Source: Mesorhizobium sp. B2-1-1
GTDB lineage: Bacteria > Pseudomonadota > Alphaproteobacteria > Rhizobiales > Rhizobiaceae
DNA: 64,000 bases
Reading direction: 5' to 3'
Assembly: GCF_006442975.2 (NCBI RefSeq)
Contig: NZ_CP083954.1
Location: 372,001 to 436,000 of the forward strand
Part shown: piece by piece, positions 45,401 to 53,490 of the stretch
How the letters are laid out: each line of letters begins with the position of its first letter
Numbering within the stretch: position 1 is the first letter of the stretch
Notes under the pieces: model-generated
What the model saw: the letters and a program-made list of their open reading frames with translations, nothing else
What the model was told of the DNA's origin: nothing
The model's database searches: none
Translations under genes and position numbers: made by a program

Positions 45401-45590
45401 CGACGAAGACGCCACGCAAGGCGCGCGCGGCGCGGCGCGTCGGCACATAGATGATGACATCGGCCAAGGCGAGCGGGTCGCCATCGAAGCGAAAGCCCGG
45501 AACAAGACGCCCGGCCAGCAGCGCCTCGGCAAGCGTCGGCAGAAACGGCGCACCGGGCGGAATGGAGAAAACGCGGCCCGGGCCGCTCAT
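42456..45590 (-). CDS. addB: AddB helicase-nuclease subunit
   Basis: The 1044-residue partner of AddA. N-terminal part FSIPPGAPFLPTLAEALLAG and VIIYVPTRRAARALRGVFVD are typical of alphaproteobacterial AddB, followed by an inactivated helicase-like core and a C-terminal RecB-family nuclease with MADILDYKTGSSPSKAQAHT (the D-Y-K active-site strand). No four-cysteine iron-sulfur arrangement like that of Bacillus AddB is apparent. Overlaps murU by 4 bp upstream and addA by 4 bp downstream. Confidence 0.95.
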   Translation of the reverse strand: MSGPGRVFSIPPGAPFLPTLAEALLAGRLVPGFRFDGDPLALADVIIYVPTRRAARALRGVFVDSLSARGGGGSAILPVIRPLGEFDEDEAAFETEASAAIDLAPPIAATERLLLLAPLVRAWKRRLPAHVAALFDEEIVIPASAADAIWLARDLARLMDEIETEGTDWTRLADLVSGNLAGWWQVTLDFLGIVTEAWPKFLGERNLSNPAAHRSALLRLEAARLRRNPPAGPVIAAGSTGSIPATAELLAAIARLAGGAIVLPGLDRTMDEPSFQAITAPGARPAVLGHPQYGLAKLIGTIGVLRGDVEEIGAAGHELALRAALVGEALRPAETTELWAETRSGFSASDIEQAFSGVSLLEAAGERDEAVAIAVALKRAVEQPGQRAALVTGDRALARRVSVELARFGVVADDSGGVPLSNTPAAGLLGLALQAVFRPGDPVGLLSLLKHPLLALGLDRTSVRHAAELIELVALRGGTGRPDIASLPDLFEARLVDLGADSRRPFWFTRLTVRAIEGARNLLGRLNEALAPLAAFRGQADAGLVALVGASVVVLENLGRAADGGLGALYAGDAGEKLADLLRGLVAAPVPLSFAADEWPDVMDALIAPETVKPAQGTDRNVAIWGALEARLQNVDTLVIGGMNEGVWPRKPESDRFMSRLMKTGIDLEPPERRIGLAAHDFQMAMGAAKVVLSRSARAGDAPAVPSRWLQRILTYIGKDQAARLAERGDELIAWARALDTGPRRDFAPRPQPKPPVALRPTHFSVTEIETLRRDPYAVYARRVLGLLPLDPVIRDPGAAERGTLFHAILHLFSGSVADPRAPDALAGLLAAGRTCFAEAALPADVEAVWWPRFEKLAASIIEWERGRAGAVARRHAEARAGKTMVGQSGITLSGYADRVDLLHGGMADILDYKTGSSPSKAQAHTLLSPQLALEGALLRRGAFQELGAREPSQLAFVRLKPNGEVFEESILEYNRQPRTATDLAEEAWARLEKLLIHYADPAAGYLSRALPFREGETDGDYDHLARVLEWSAGGDADDEGGEA

Positions 45591-46351
45591 TGCAACTCGG
45601 CTAGCGCGTCGGCGACCGCCGCTTCCGCGCTCGCAATAGCGTCAGGCGTGCCGACGGTGATCCAATGGCCATGCATCGGCATGCCGGACAGCCGGCCGGC
45701 GGCGATCGCCTTGTCGAAGTAGGCGTTAAGCGAATGAGGTTCCGGCAGGGCACCCTTGAAGATGCGCGGATGGACGATCGCCGCCCCGGCATAGATCAGG
45801 CCCGCCGGATCGCCCTTGGAACGCCGCAGGGTGCCGTCCGGCGCCACCAGGAAATCGGTGCTGCCGCAGTGTCCGGTCGCCTGATGGAGATCCGCCAGCA
45901 TCAGCAGAATATCCATTTTCGCGGCGTCCCATGCAAGGGCGAGACGGTTGAGATTGGGCGTTCCTTGGTCGATCCAGAAGGTGTCGGCGTTGAGGATGTA
46001 GAAGGGCTGTTGGCCGAGCTCCGGCAGCGCCTTGACGATGCCGCCGGCGGAATCGAGCAACCGCTCGCTCTCGTCCGAAATGACGATCCGCGGCGCATGG
46101 CGCGCGCCGAGATGAGCGACGATCTGTTCGGGAAGATAGTGCACGTTGACGACGGCCTTGCCGATGCCGGCCGCGGCGAGACTGTCGAGGCCCCAGTCGA
46201 GCAGCGTCTTGCCGGCGATCCTGACCAGCGGCTTGGGGATCGTGTCGGTGATCGGCCGCATGCGCTTGCCGAGCCCTGCGGCAAGCACTATCGCAGTTTT
46301 GGGCACGATCGCAGTTTTGGGCACGCTCGCTGCGTCCGGTATCGATGTCAC
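45587..46351 (-). CDS. murU: MurNAc-1-phosphate uridylyltransferase (MurU-type nucleotidyltransferase)
   Basis: A 254-residue sugar-1-phosphate nucleotidyltransferase. IVLAAGLGKRMRPITDTIPK holds the nucleotide-binding signature, then PLVRIAGKTLLDWGLDSLAA, and FYILNADTFWIDQG with the metal-binding Asp. Next to an amgK-like kinase domain this is MurU, which makes UDP-MurNAc in the peptidoglycan recycling bypass of Pseudomonas and alphaproteobacteria. The N-terminus carries a tandem 18-bp duplication (PKTAIVPKTAIV). 4-bp overlaps with the fusion gene upstream and addB downstream. Confidence 0.88.
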   Translation of the reverse strand: MTSIPDAASVPKTAIVPKTAIVLAAGLGKRMRPITDTIPKPLVRIAGKTLLDWGLDSLAAAGIGKAVVNVHYLPEQIVAHLGARHAPRIVISDESERLLDSAGGIVKALPELGQQPFYILNADTFWIDQGTPNLNRLALAWDAAKMDILLMLADLHQATGHCGSTDFLVAPDGTLRRSKGDPAGLIYAGAAIVHPRIFKGALPEPHSLNAYFDKAIAAGRLSGMPMHGHWITVGTPDAIASAEAAVADALAELQ

Positions 46352-47859
46352 GGCGTTTGCTCCTCCAGCAGACCGTGAGCGGTATAGAACTCGCGAAGGC
46401 CGGCCAAGGCAGGATGAGACAGCGCCCGGCGCAGATAGTCGCGGATACGCGGCAAGTGCTTCAGATAATAGGGCTTGCCGTCGCGTTTTTCGAGCCGGAC
46501 GAAGATGCCGAGGATCTTGGAATTGCGCTGCGCCGCCATGATCGCATAGGCCTCGAGGAATGCCGCCTCGTCAAATGGGCCGGCCGCGTGGCGGGCGGCG
46601 ACATAGGCATCGAGCGTGCGTTTCTCGATGCCTGGCGGGATGGTGACGCGCGCGTCCATGGCCAGCGAGGCGACGTCGTAAGCGGCGGGGCCGATCAACG
46701 CGTCCTGGATATCGACGATACCGAGCCGGTCATGGCCGGAGCGCTCAGCGCGCCAGATGATGTTCGGCGAATGAAAGTCACGCAGCATCAGCGTGTATTG
46801 GCTGTCAGCGAGCCGGTCGAGAACCGCGTTCCACTCCTTGTGGTAGCCGACGCGCAAGGCATCGCCCGCCGGAGCGCCCGTCAGCATCGGCACGTACCAA
46901 TCGACCAGCAGGTCCGCCTCGATCAGCATGGCGTCGCGGTCGAAGGGCGGCACATCGTGAAACACGCCGGGCGCGGCCTCCATCCGGTGGGGCCAGGTCT
47001 TGCCATGCATCATGGCGAGCAGTTCGGCCGCCGCCTCATAGCGCTCGGCGACCGGCCTGCCATGCCCGTCCAGGAAACCTTCGGAGCCCAGATGTTCGAG
47101 CAGCAGGAATCCCTGGTCGAGATCCTGCGCATGGATTTCGGGAACGCTGACCCCGGCGGCGAGCAGCGCGCGGTCGATGGCGGCGAAGGCTGACACCGAC
47201 TGGGCGGTGTGGGCGATGACGCCATAGGGCTTGCCGTCGCGCACCGGCGGGCCTAGCACCAGCCGCGGCGAGTTCATCAGCACCCTCGCGGCATGGCCTG
47301 GAAGCGAGACAATTTCGTAGGAGCGGGCAGAGGCATCGCCGATGAAATGGCGGCGGCTGGCCTCGCCCCATCCAGCGCCTTCGAGGAAATCACGCATGGC
47401 GAGCGACCGCGCCACCCGATCGTAGGCAGCGCCTTGCCCGGACAGTCTCGCCAATCGGCCATCGCCATGCTGGACGAGTTCGATCAGCACGGCGGTCCCA
47501 GGCAAATAACCCTCGGCCCGTTCCGGCCATTCGACAAGGGCCGCGCCTTGCGCCAACGCCTCGTCGAAGCCCAGTTCATCGAGCTCGGCTGCCGAGGACA
47601 GGCGGTAGAGGTCGAAATGATGGACCGGGATGCGCGTATCGTAGCTTTGCACAAGGGTGAAGGTAGGACTCGGCACGTCGAGACCGGCATCGTCGGCCAA
47701 GGCCCTGATCAGCGCCCGCGCCAGCGTCGATTTGCCCGCGCCGAGATCGCCCTTCAGCGCCAGGACGTCGCCGGCGCGCAACGCCAGCGCCAGATCCTCA
47801 CCCAGCCGCGCTGTCTGTGTTTCGTCGGCGAGTAAACGCTCGAGCATCAATGCGGCCAT
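46348..47859 (-). CDS. TsaE-AmgK fusion: t6A synthesis ATPase plus MurNAc/GlcNAc anomeric kinase
   Basis: A 503-residue two-domain protein. Residues about 1-150 are TsaE: Walker A ALKGDLGAGKSTLARALI (about 35-52), PSPTFTLVQSYDTRIPVHHF, DLYRLSSAAELDELGFDEAL and VEWPERAEGYLPG. TsaE is an ATPase of the complex that makes N6-threonylcarbamoyladenosine in tRNA. Residues about 160-495 are an APH-fold kinase: SLPGHAARVLMNSP, FLLLEHLGSEGF, catalytic LMLRDFHSPNIIW and metal-binding GIVDIQDALIGPAAYDVASL, the AmgK type that phosphorylates MurNAc at C1. Such fusions seem characteristic of rhizobia; whether the chain stays joined is unknown. divL ends 8 bp upstream. Confidence 0.9.
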   Translation of the reverse strand: MAALMLERLLADETQTARLGEDLALALRAGDVLALKGDLGAGKSTLARALIRALADDAGLDVPSPTFTLVQSYDTRIPVHHFDLYRLSSAAELDELGFDEALAQGAALVEWPERAEGYLPGTAVLIELVQHGDGRLARLSGQGAAYDRVARSLAMRDFLEGAGWGEASRRHFIGDASARSYEIVSLPGHAARVLMNSPRLVLGPPVRDGKPYGVIAHTAQSVSAFAAIDRALLAAGVSVPEIHAQDLDQGFLLLEHLGSEGFLDGHGRPVAERYEAAAELLAMMHGKTWPHRMEAAPGVFHDVPPFDRDAMLIEADLLVDWYVPMLTGAPAGDALRVGYHKEWNAVLDRLADSQYTLMLRDFHSPNIIWRAERSGHDRLGIVDIQDALIGPAAYDVASLAMDARVTIPPGIEKRTLDAYVAARHAAGPFDEAAFLEAYAIMAAQRNSKILGIFVRLEKRDGKPYYLKHLPRIRDYLRRALSHPALAGLREFYTAHGLLEEQTP

Positions 47860-47867
47860 CGAGTGCG

Positions 47868-50423
47868 CTACTCGGCCGCGGCGCGGATGCCCGGCATGTC
47901 GGGAAAGGTGCAGATGACGGTCGTGCCCTTGTCCTTGCCGGTTTCGATGCGGACGCTGCCGCCATGCAGCTCGACGAAGCTCTTGACGATCGACAGTCCG
48001 AGCCCGGCGCCGCGCCGGCGGCCGCCATTGGCGCGCGGCTCGAAGCGGCGGAACACCGAGTCAAGCACGTCGGGCGGCATGCCGGGTCCATCGTCATGGA
48101 CCGAGAATTCCACCCCGTCCGCCAACTGACGGCAGGCGAGCCGGATGGCGCTGGCCTCCGGCGCGTAGTTGGCGGCGTTGCTGAGCAGGTTGTAGAGGAT
48201 CTGGCGGATGCGGATTTCGTCACCGTGGAAGGTCTTCGGCGCCGCGGCGGCATCGACCTCGAGCCTGATTGAATGCTCTTCCAGCCGGTCGGCAACCAGT
48301 TCGGCGGCGGCGGCGATCGTGCGGTCGACATGGACCTCGGAAATGTCGAGCTGCATGATGCCGGCATCGACCGTGGCCAGGTCGAGTATGTCGTTGACGA
48401 TGGTCAAAAGCACCGAGGACGACGAGCCGACATGCTCGACATATTCGCGCTGCTTCTGCGTCAGCGGACCGGTGGCCGGCAGCGACAGCAGTTCGGTGAA
48501 GCCGATGATGTTGGTCAGCGGCGAGCGCAGTTCGTAGGACACGTGCTGGACGAATTCGTTCTTGAGCTGGTCAGATTTCTCCAGCGCCTCGTTCTTGTCC
48601 TTGAGCGCGCGTTCGACACGGACGCTGTCGGTAACGTCGACGAAGGTCATCATCACCTGCCCGTTGGGCAGGGGGATCACGGCGTAGCGCAGCACGGTGC
48701 CGTTGTTGAGCTCGGTCTGACCGTGGCGGTCGCGGCGCTCGTCGTCGAAGCCGGTGATGGCGGCGACGAAGCTGCCCCACGGGCTGTCGATCGCTTGCAG
48801 GTCGCAAAGCTCACGGATTGCGGAAACATGGACATTGGGCCGGGCGGTTTCGGCGTCCAGGCCCCACAAAGTAGCAAATGCCGGGTTCGACAGGCGCAGC
48901 CTGCCGTCGGGACCGAACACCGCCACGCCTTCGGCGAGGTTGTCGAGTGTTTCGCCCTGGACCCGCACCGCGGTGCGGTAGCGGCTTTCGAGGTCCATCT
49001 TCTCGGTCAGGTTCTCGAACACCCAGGTGACGCCGCCCTTGGGCTGCGGGTTGGCGACGACGCGGATGGTCTTGCCGTCGGGCAGGTGCCACCAATGCTC
49101 CTGCGATTCCACCGCGCGGTAGGCGCCGAGCAGGCCTTCCTTCCAGCGACGCCACTCCGGCTGCTCGGCGATCTTGCCCTCGCTGCGCAGCCGATCCAGC
49201 AGCAAAGCGTTATCGGGCGCGCTGTGCAGGAAGCCTGCATCGAGGCCCCAGAGCTTCTGGAAAGCCTGGTTGAAGAAGCGCAGCTTCTCGTCGGTGTCGA
49301 AGATCGCGACCGCCGTGTTGAGCTGGTCGAGCGTGTCGGCGTGGCTGCGCACGGTGCGCTCATATTCGCTGCGGATGGTTTCGATGGCACTGGTGTCGCA
49401 GGCAAGTCCCGCCGAACCGTCGGCGCCGGCGAAATCGGTCACCGCGAAAACGCGGCGGTCGCCTTCGATCACCGTGGAAAGCGTCTGTTCGAAGACCGGG
49501 TGCGACTTGTGCTGGGCAGCGATCGCGTCGCGCGCCTGGCCGCCGAGGAATTCCTTGGCGTCGCGGACGGCCATCTCCGCGCTTTCGGCCTCGACCGCTT
49601 CGGCATAGGCCCGGTTCACCCATCTCAGGCGGCCGTCCTCGCCGCGCAGCCATGCCGGCATCTTCAGCGCCTCGAGCAGGCCGATCATCGTATCATGATC
49701 GGCGGCCAGCCGCTGGTTTTCGATCTTCAGCCGGGCCTGGCTGCGTTGCGTCTCGGAAAGGGAAACGAACCGCACCAGCACATGCGCCGCGCTCTTGCGG
49801 CCATGCACTTCCAGCGGAGCGCCGGTCTGCGTTTCGATGACGAGGTCGAAGGACACGGCTCTTTCGCGCAGCCCCGCGACGGCATGCTCGAGTGCCGCAG
49901 CCGAGCGCGGCATCAGCCAGCGGCCGAAGGCAAGGAAGGCGGCCCGCTCCTCGGGCGCGCCGCTTTCGACCGGCAGCGTGCCGATGAGCTCGGGTTTCTT
50001 GTTCTCCGAGGCCCAGACGACGACACGCTGGTCGCGCAAGTTGAGCAGCGCCTCCGAACGGCGCAGCGCCGCGTTGATGTCCGCGATGCGGCTCCTGAGC
50101 TCGACATTTTCGGCCGAGGTGCGCGCTCTCTCCCGGATCAGAACGATGGCCGACAGGAATGCCGCTCCCATCACTCCGACAAAGACGGCAAGCTGCACGA
50201 CCTCGACCGTGCTCACCGATAGGCTTGCGGCCTCCGCACCAGCAGCCTGGGCGTGGGCCACCGTGCCGGCCAAAGGCCAGCCAAGTGCGGAGCCGGCAAG
50301 GAAAAGTCCGGCGCGCGCGCGCCATGAAGGGCGCCCGCCTCGCGTGGCGGTGCCGGTAATCCTCGAATCGTCATGGCCGCCGGAAACGGCCCGTCCCGCG
50401 CAAAGCGGGTTATCCCCCGGCAT
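47868..50423 (-). CDS. divL: DivL-type PAS sensor pseudo-histidine kinase (tyrosine in the H-box)
   Basis: An 851-residue membrane-bound signalling protein. Two hydrophobic segments (residues about 38-57 and 75-96) are followed by several PAS domains (for example AVFGPDGRLRLSNPAFATLW), a dimerisation helix and a C-terminal HATPase domain (HDDGPGMPPDVLDSVF, GAGLGLSIVKSFVELHGG). The H-box reads FVQHVSYELRSPLTNIIGFT: Tyr630 stands where kinases have the phosphoaccepting His, the mark of DivL. In Caulobacter and related bacteria DivL controls the CckA-CtrA cell-cycle pathway together with DivK. Start at 50423 has GAAGAGGACC upstream. It heads the run leading into tsaE-amgK, murU and addBA. Confidence 0.9.
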   Translation of the reverse strand: MPGDNPLCAGRAVSGGHDDSRITGTATRGGRPSWRARAGLFLAGSALGWPLAGTVAHAQAAGAEAASLSVSTVEVVQLAVFVGVMGAAFLSAIVLIRERARTSAENVELRSRIADINAALRRSEALLNLRDQRVVVWASENKKPELIGTLPVESGAPEERAAFLAFGRWLMPRSAAALEHAVAGLRERAVSFDLVIETQTGAPLEVHGRKSAAHVLVRFVSLSETQRSQARLKIENQRLAADHDTMIGLLEALKMPAWLRGEDGRLRWVNRAYAEAVEAESAEMAVRDAKEFLGGQARDAIAAQHKSHPVFEQTLSTVIEGDRRVFAVTDFAGADGSAGLACDTSAIETIRSEYERTVRSHADTLDQLNTAVAIFDTDEKLRFFNQAFQKLWGLDAGFLHSAPDNALLLDRLRSEGKIAEQPEWRRWKEGLLGAYRAVESQEHWWHLPDGKTIRVVANPQPKGGVTWVFENLTEKMDLESRYRTAVRVQGETLDNLAEGVAVFGPDGRLRLSNPAFATLWGLDAETARPNVHVSAIRELCDLQAIDSPWGSFVAAITGFDDERRDRHGQTELNNGTVLRYAVIPLPNGQVMMTFVDVTDSVRVERALKDKNEALEKSDQLKNEFVQHVSYELRSPLTNIIGFTELLSLPATGPLTQKQREYVEHVGSSSSVLLTIVNDILDLATVDAGIMQLDISEVHVDRTIAAAAELVADRLEEHSIRLEVDAAAAPKTFHGDEIRIRQILYNLLSNAANYAPEASAIRLACRQLADGVEFSVHDDGPGMPPDVLDSVFRRFEPRANGGRRRGAGLGLSIVKSFVELHGGSVRIETGKDKGTTVICTFPDMPGIRAAAE

Positions 50424-50545
50424 GTCTTGGTCCTCTTCGCCGCCTGAATGCAAGACCGCCCTGATGCGTACGCCGGTCCTCGTCCCCGGACCGCGAATCA
50501 CAACAATAGCGCCTGCTGGAATCGGCGTGAAGAATCATTCGGCGC

Positions 50546-50580
50546 AAAAATAAAGCCGGGCGAAAAGTCAATCGCCCGGC
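50546..50580 (-). terminator. Intrinsic terminator after ahcY
   Basis: On the minus strand GCCGGGCG pairs with CGCCCGGC (10-nt loop), followed by TTTATTTTTG. It lies 30 bp past the ahcY stop and isolates ahcY from divL downstream. Confidence 0.88.
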
Positions 50581-50610
50581 GTCAATATCTGGTAGTAAAT
50601 TCAGCTTTGG

Positions 50611-52011
50611 TTAATAGCGGTAGTGTTCCGGCTTGAACGGACCCTGCGGGGTCACGCCGATATAGGCTGCCTGTTCGCCCGACAGTTCGGTCAGGCGAGC
50701 GCCGAGCTTGTCGAGATGCAGGCGCGCGACCTTCTCGTCGAGATGCTTGGGCAGCACGTAGACCTGGTTCTGGTACTGCTCGCCCTTGGTGAACAACTCG
50801 ATCTGCGCCAGCACCTGGTTGGTGAAGGACGCCGACATGACGAAGCTCGGATGGCCGGTGGCGTTGCCGAGGTTGAGCAGGCGGCCTTCCGACAGCAAGA
50901 TCATGCGCTTGCCATCGGGGAAGGTGATCATGTCGACCTGAGGCTTGACGTTGGTCCATTTCAGGTTGCGCAGCGATGCCACCTGGATCTCATTGTCGAA
51001 GTGACCGATGTTGCCGACGATCACCATGTCCTTCATCGAACGCATGTGGTCGAGGGTGACGACATCCTTGTTGCCGGTGGTGGTGATGACGATGTCGGCG
51101 GTGGGTGCGGCATCTTCGAGCGTGACGACCTCGAAGCCGTCCATCGCCGCCTGCAGGGCGCAGATCGGATCGACCTCGGTGACCTTGACGCGGGCGCCGG
51201 CGCCCTTCAGCGAGGCGGACGAGCCCTTGCCGACGTCGCCATAGCCGCAGACGACGGCGACCTTGCCGGCCATCATGGTGTCGGTGCCGCGGCGGATGCC
51301 GTCGACCAGCGATTCCTTACAGCCATATTTATTGTCGAATTTCGACTTGGTGACGGAGTCGTTGACATTGATGGCCGGGAAAGGCAGCAAGCCCTTCTTC
51401 TGCAGCTGGTAGAGCCTGTTGACGCCGGTGGTCGTCTCTTCGGTGACGCCCCGGATCGCTTCCTTCTGCTTGGTGAAGAAGCCGGGCGAAGCCTTCATGC
51501 GCTTCTTGACCTGGGCATAGAAATATTCCTCCTCCTCGCTGTGCGGATTGGACAGCACGTCCTCGCCGGCCTCGGCGCGCGCGCCGATCAGGATGTACAT
51601 GGTGGCGTCGCCGCCATCATCGAGGATCATGTTGGAGGTGCCGCCGTCGGCCCACTGGAAAATCCTGTCGGTGTAGTCCCAGTACTGCTCAAGCGTCTCG
51701 CCCTTGACGGCGAAGACCGGGATGCCGGCCTCGGCGATGGCAGCAGCCGCATGGTCCTGGGTCGAGAAGATGTTGCAGGAAGCCCAGCGTATATCGGCAC
51801 CGAGCGCCTTCAGCGTCTCGATCAACACCGCGGTCTGGATGGTCATGTGCAGCGAGCCGGTGATGCGCGCGCCCTTGAGCGGCTTCTTGGAGCCGAATTC
51901 CTCGCGGCAGGCCATCAGGCCCGGCATTTCGGTTTCGGCGATCTCGATTTCCTTGCGGCCCCAGCCGGCAAGCGAGATGTCGGCGACCACATAGTCCTTG
52001 CTACCCGTCAT
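50611..52011 (-). CDS. ahcY: Adenosylhomocysteinase
   Basis: Hydrolyses S-adenosylhomocysteine to adenosine and homocysteine, removing the product of methylation reactions. The 466-residue protein has [20 protein letters not shown], the NAD-binding loop [20 protein letters not shown], and the C-terminal [12 protein letters not shown] ... PFKPEHYRY that reaches the neighbouring subunit. It contains the roughly 40-residue insert common to the bacterial/plant type. Preceded by a 173-bp gap with a candidate operator, and followed by a terminator. Confidence 0.98.
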   Translation of the reverse strand: MTGSKDYVVADISLAGWGRKEIEIAETEMPGLMACREEFGSKKPLKGARITGSLHMTIQTAVLIETLKALGADIRWASCNIFSTQDHAAAAIAEAGIPVFAVKGETLEQYWDYTDRIFQWADGGTSNMILDDGGDATMYILIGARAEAGEDVLSNPHSEEEEYFYAQVKKRMKASPGFFTKQKEAIRGVTEETTTGVNRLYQLQKKGLLPFPAINVNDSVTKSKFDNKYGCKESLVDGIRRGTDTMMAGKVAVVCGYGDVGKGSSASLKGAGARVKVTEVDPICALQAAMDGFEVVTLEDAAPTADIVITTTGNKDVVTLDHMRSMKDMVIVGNIGHFDNEIQVASLRNLKWTNVKPQVDMITFPDGKRMILLSEGRLLNLGNATGHPSFVMSASFTNQVLAQIELFTKGEQYQNQVYVLPKHLDEKVARLHLDKLGARLTELSGEQAAYIGVTPQGPFKPEHYRY

Positions 52012-52137
52012 GGCAGTGCTCCGATGCGAATTGTTACGCTATTGAATTGTTTGCGGATGCGCCCGCGCCGGCAGGCGCGTCGAAGGGCGCGAATTGCCCG
52101 CCTGACTAGCAGATCGGCGTCAAGACGACAATGGGAT

Positions 52138-52153
52138 ATAAAGAAATCTTTAT
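52138..52153. promoter_or_regulatory. Candidate operator upstream of ahcY (ATAAAGA-NN-TCTTTAT)
   Basis: A perfect inverted repeat, ATAAAGA (52138-52144), two centre bases, TCTTTAT (52147-52153), 127 bp before the ahcY start, in an AT-rich patch within GC-rich surroundings. ArsR-type SAH/SAM regulators of the methionine cycle in alphaproteobacteria recognise palindromes of a similar kind, so ahcY control by such a regulator is plausible. The regulator is not in the window. Confidence 0.55.
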
Positions 52154-52184
52154 CCCTGCATGTCTTTCATGCGGAGGTAAGGGA

Positions 52185-52481
52185 TCAGCATTCCTCGCCG
52201 AAGCGGGACGCCACCAGCTGCTCCAGCGCATTCATGACCTCAAGCGCTTCGGGACCGCTGGCGGTGACGCGAATCGAATAGCCCGGACTTGCCGCCAGCA
52301 TCATCAGGCCCATGATCGAGGTGCCGCCGACCTTGACGCCGTCCTTCTCGACGTGGACCGACGCGTTGTAGCCGCTGGCGAGCTGCACGAACTTGGCCGA
52401 GGCGCGCGCGTGCAGGCCGCGTTGATTGACGATCGGAAATTCGCGGACGATCTGGTCCTTTTCCGACGACATCGTGCTCAT
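52185..52481 (-). CDS. ptsH: HPr-family phosphocarrier protein
   Basis: A 98-residue phosphocarrier. His24 in NQRGLHARASAKFVQLASGY is the PEP-dependent phosphorylation site, and Ser55 in KVGGTSIMGLMMLAASPG is the site targeted by HPr kinase. In rhizobia there is no sugar permease coupled to it; HPr serves a regulatory phosphorelay with EI-Ntr and EIIA proteins. The ATG overlaps the stop of the upstream EIIA gene by 4 bp. Confidence 0.96.
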   Translation of the reverse strand: MSTMSSEKDQIVREFPIVNQRGLHARASAKFVQLASGYNASVHVEKDGVKVGGTSIMGLMMLAASPGYSIRVTASGPEALEVMNALEQLVASRFGEEC

Positions 52482-52879
52482 TTGCTGCTCAGGAGCTGGC
52501 TGGCGACATTGATGTATTTGCGCCCCGCCGCCTGCGCCTCGTCGAGGGCCGCCGCCATGTTGTCGCCCTTGCGGATCGAGGATAGCTTGATCAGCATCGG
52601 CAAATTCATGCCGGCGATCACCTCGGTGCGGCCGGACTCCATCACGGAAATGGCAAGGTTCGAAGGCGTGCCGCCGAACATGTCGGTCAACACGATCACG
52701 CCCGTCCCGGTGTCGACACGGGCAACGGCATCGACGATGTCGCGCCGGCGCTGCTCCATATCGTCGTCAGCCCCGATCGCCACGGTTTCGAAATTGTCTT
52801 GTGGCCCGACGACATGTTCCACGGCATGTCGGAACTCGGTGGCCAGTTGACCGTGCGTTACAAGCACGAGTCCGATCAT
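52478..52879 (-). CDS. EIIA(Man)-type PTS regulatory protein
   Basis: A 133-residue mannose-family EIIA domain. MIGLVLVTHGQLATEFRHAV places the phosphorylated His at residue 9, and GVIVLTDMFGGTPSNLAISV is the typical second motif. It accepts phosphate from HPr. No EIIB, EIIC or EIID is encoded next to it, so its job is regulatory, as known for the EIIA linked to ChvG/ChvI in alphaproteobacteria. Lies between hprK and ptsH with a 4-bp overlap to ptsH. Confidence 0.94.
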   Translation of the reverse strand: MIGLVLVTHGQLATEFRHAVEHVVGPQDNFETVAIGADDDMEQRRRDIVDAVARVDTGTGVIVLTDMFGGTPSNLAISVMESGRTEVIAGMNLPMLIKLSSIRKGDNMAAALDEAQAAGRKYINVASQLLSSK

Positions 52880-53043
52880 TCTTTGGTGGCTCCCGTCATC
52901 GCCGCTTCACAGGCGCATTTTATGCTCGCCAGCCATTCCAGGCGGCGGGAGCGCTATCTTGTCGACGCGCGGCTCGTTGACAAGCCCAAAATTGCGCCGG
53001 CCCATGCCATTTTGACGCATTGCAGCAAAAAACCCCGGTCGCA

Positions 53044-53490
53044 TCATAGAAAAGGCGCGATCGACAGATGCGCCATCACGGCGGGCAAGGCAGCGGCAAT
53101 ATTGCGTTCCGCAACGTCAATCCGCGGCACCAGGCAGCCGGCGATGGTGTCGTCGGCATCCTCCTGAAAGCGTGCTACTTCGCCGGCCGGCAAAAGCCTG
53201 ACATGCAGATCGATGACGGCACCCGCTTCAAACGGCACGGATCGCGGACCAAGCCCGGGCACCTCGACCAGGCCCTCGATCGCGGCGGGCGCGCGGCACA
53301 CCAGCCGTCCCGCATGTGCCATGACGAAAAGCTGGTCGTCGCCGACGAGCCGTGAGAACAAGCCTCGCGGGTGGCAATGGTCAATGAGCGCCAGCGCCAG
53401 CGTCGTCTTGCCCGAACCGGATGCGCCGCTGACGAGAACGCCGCGCTCGCCGATCAGGATGGCCGTTGCGTGGATGTTTTCAGGCTGCAT
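53044..53490 (-). CDS. hprK: Short HPr kinase/phosphorylase
   Basis: A 148-residue protein with the P-loop ILIGERGVLVSGASGSGKTT and the HprK-specific EVPGLGPRSVPFEAGAVIDL segment. It contains only the C-terminal catalytic domain of the roughly 310-residue HprK of Firmicutes; such short forms are usual in alphaproteobacteria. It phosphorylates the regulatory Ser of HPr, encoded two genes downstream. The start is uncertain: MQPENIHATA at 53490 is chosen since the fold begins there, but in-frame ATGs lie upstream to about 53580. Ribosome binding sites are weak. Confidence 0.88.
   Translation of the reverse strand: MQPENIHATAILIGERGVLVSGASGSGKTTLALALIDHCHPRGLFSRLVGDDQLFVMAHAGRLVCRAPAAIEGLVEVPGLGPRSVPFEAGAVIDLHVRLLPAGEVARFQEDADDTIAGCLVPRIDVAERNIAAALPAVMAHLSIAPFL

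Noticed and set aside
42519..45722. Open frame of more than 1000 codons antisense to addB
   Set aside because: Shadow of addB; Arg/Gly/Gln-rich with no motif and no ribosome binding site.
48273..50222. Long open frame antisense to divL
   Set aside because: Composition of a shadow frame; PAS, H-box and ATPase motifs lie on the minus strand.
50461..50501. Longer N-terminus for DivL starting at 50501
   Set aside because: The extra 26 residues show no coding pattern, and a purine-rich site precedes the ATG at 50423.
52012..52184. SAM or SAH riboswitch before ahcY
   Set aside because: No recognisable pseudoknot or SAH-riboswitch core could be traced by eye; the DNA palindrome explains the visible symmetry better.
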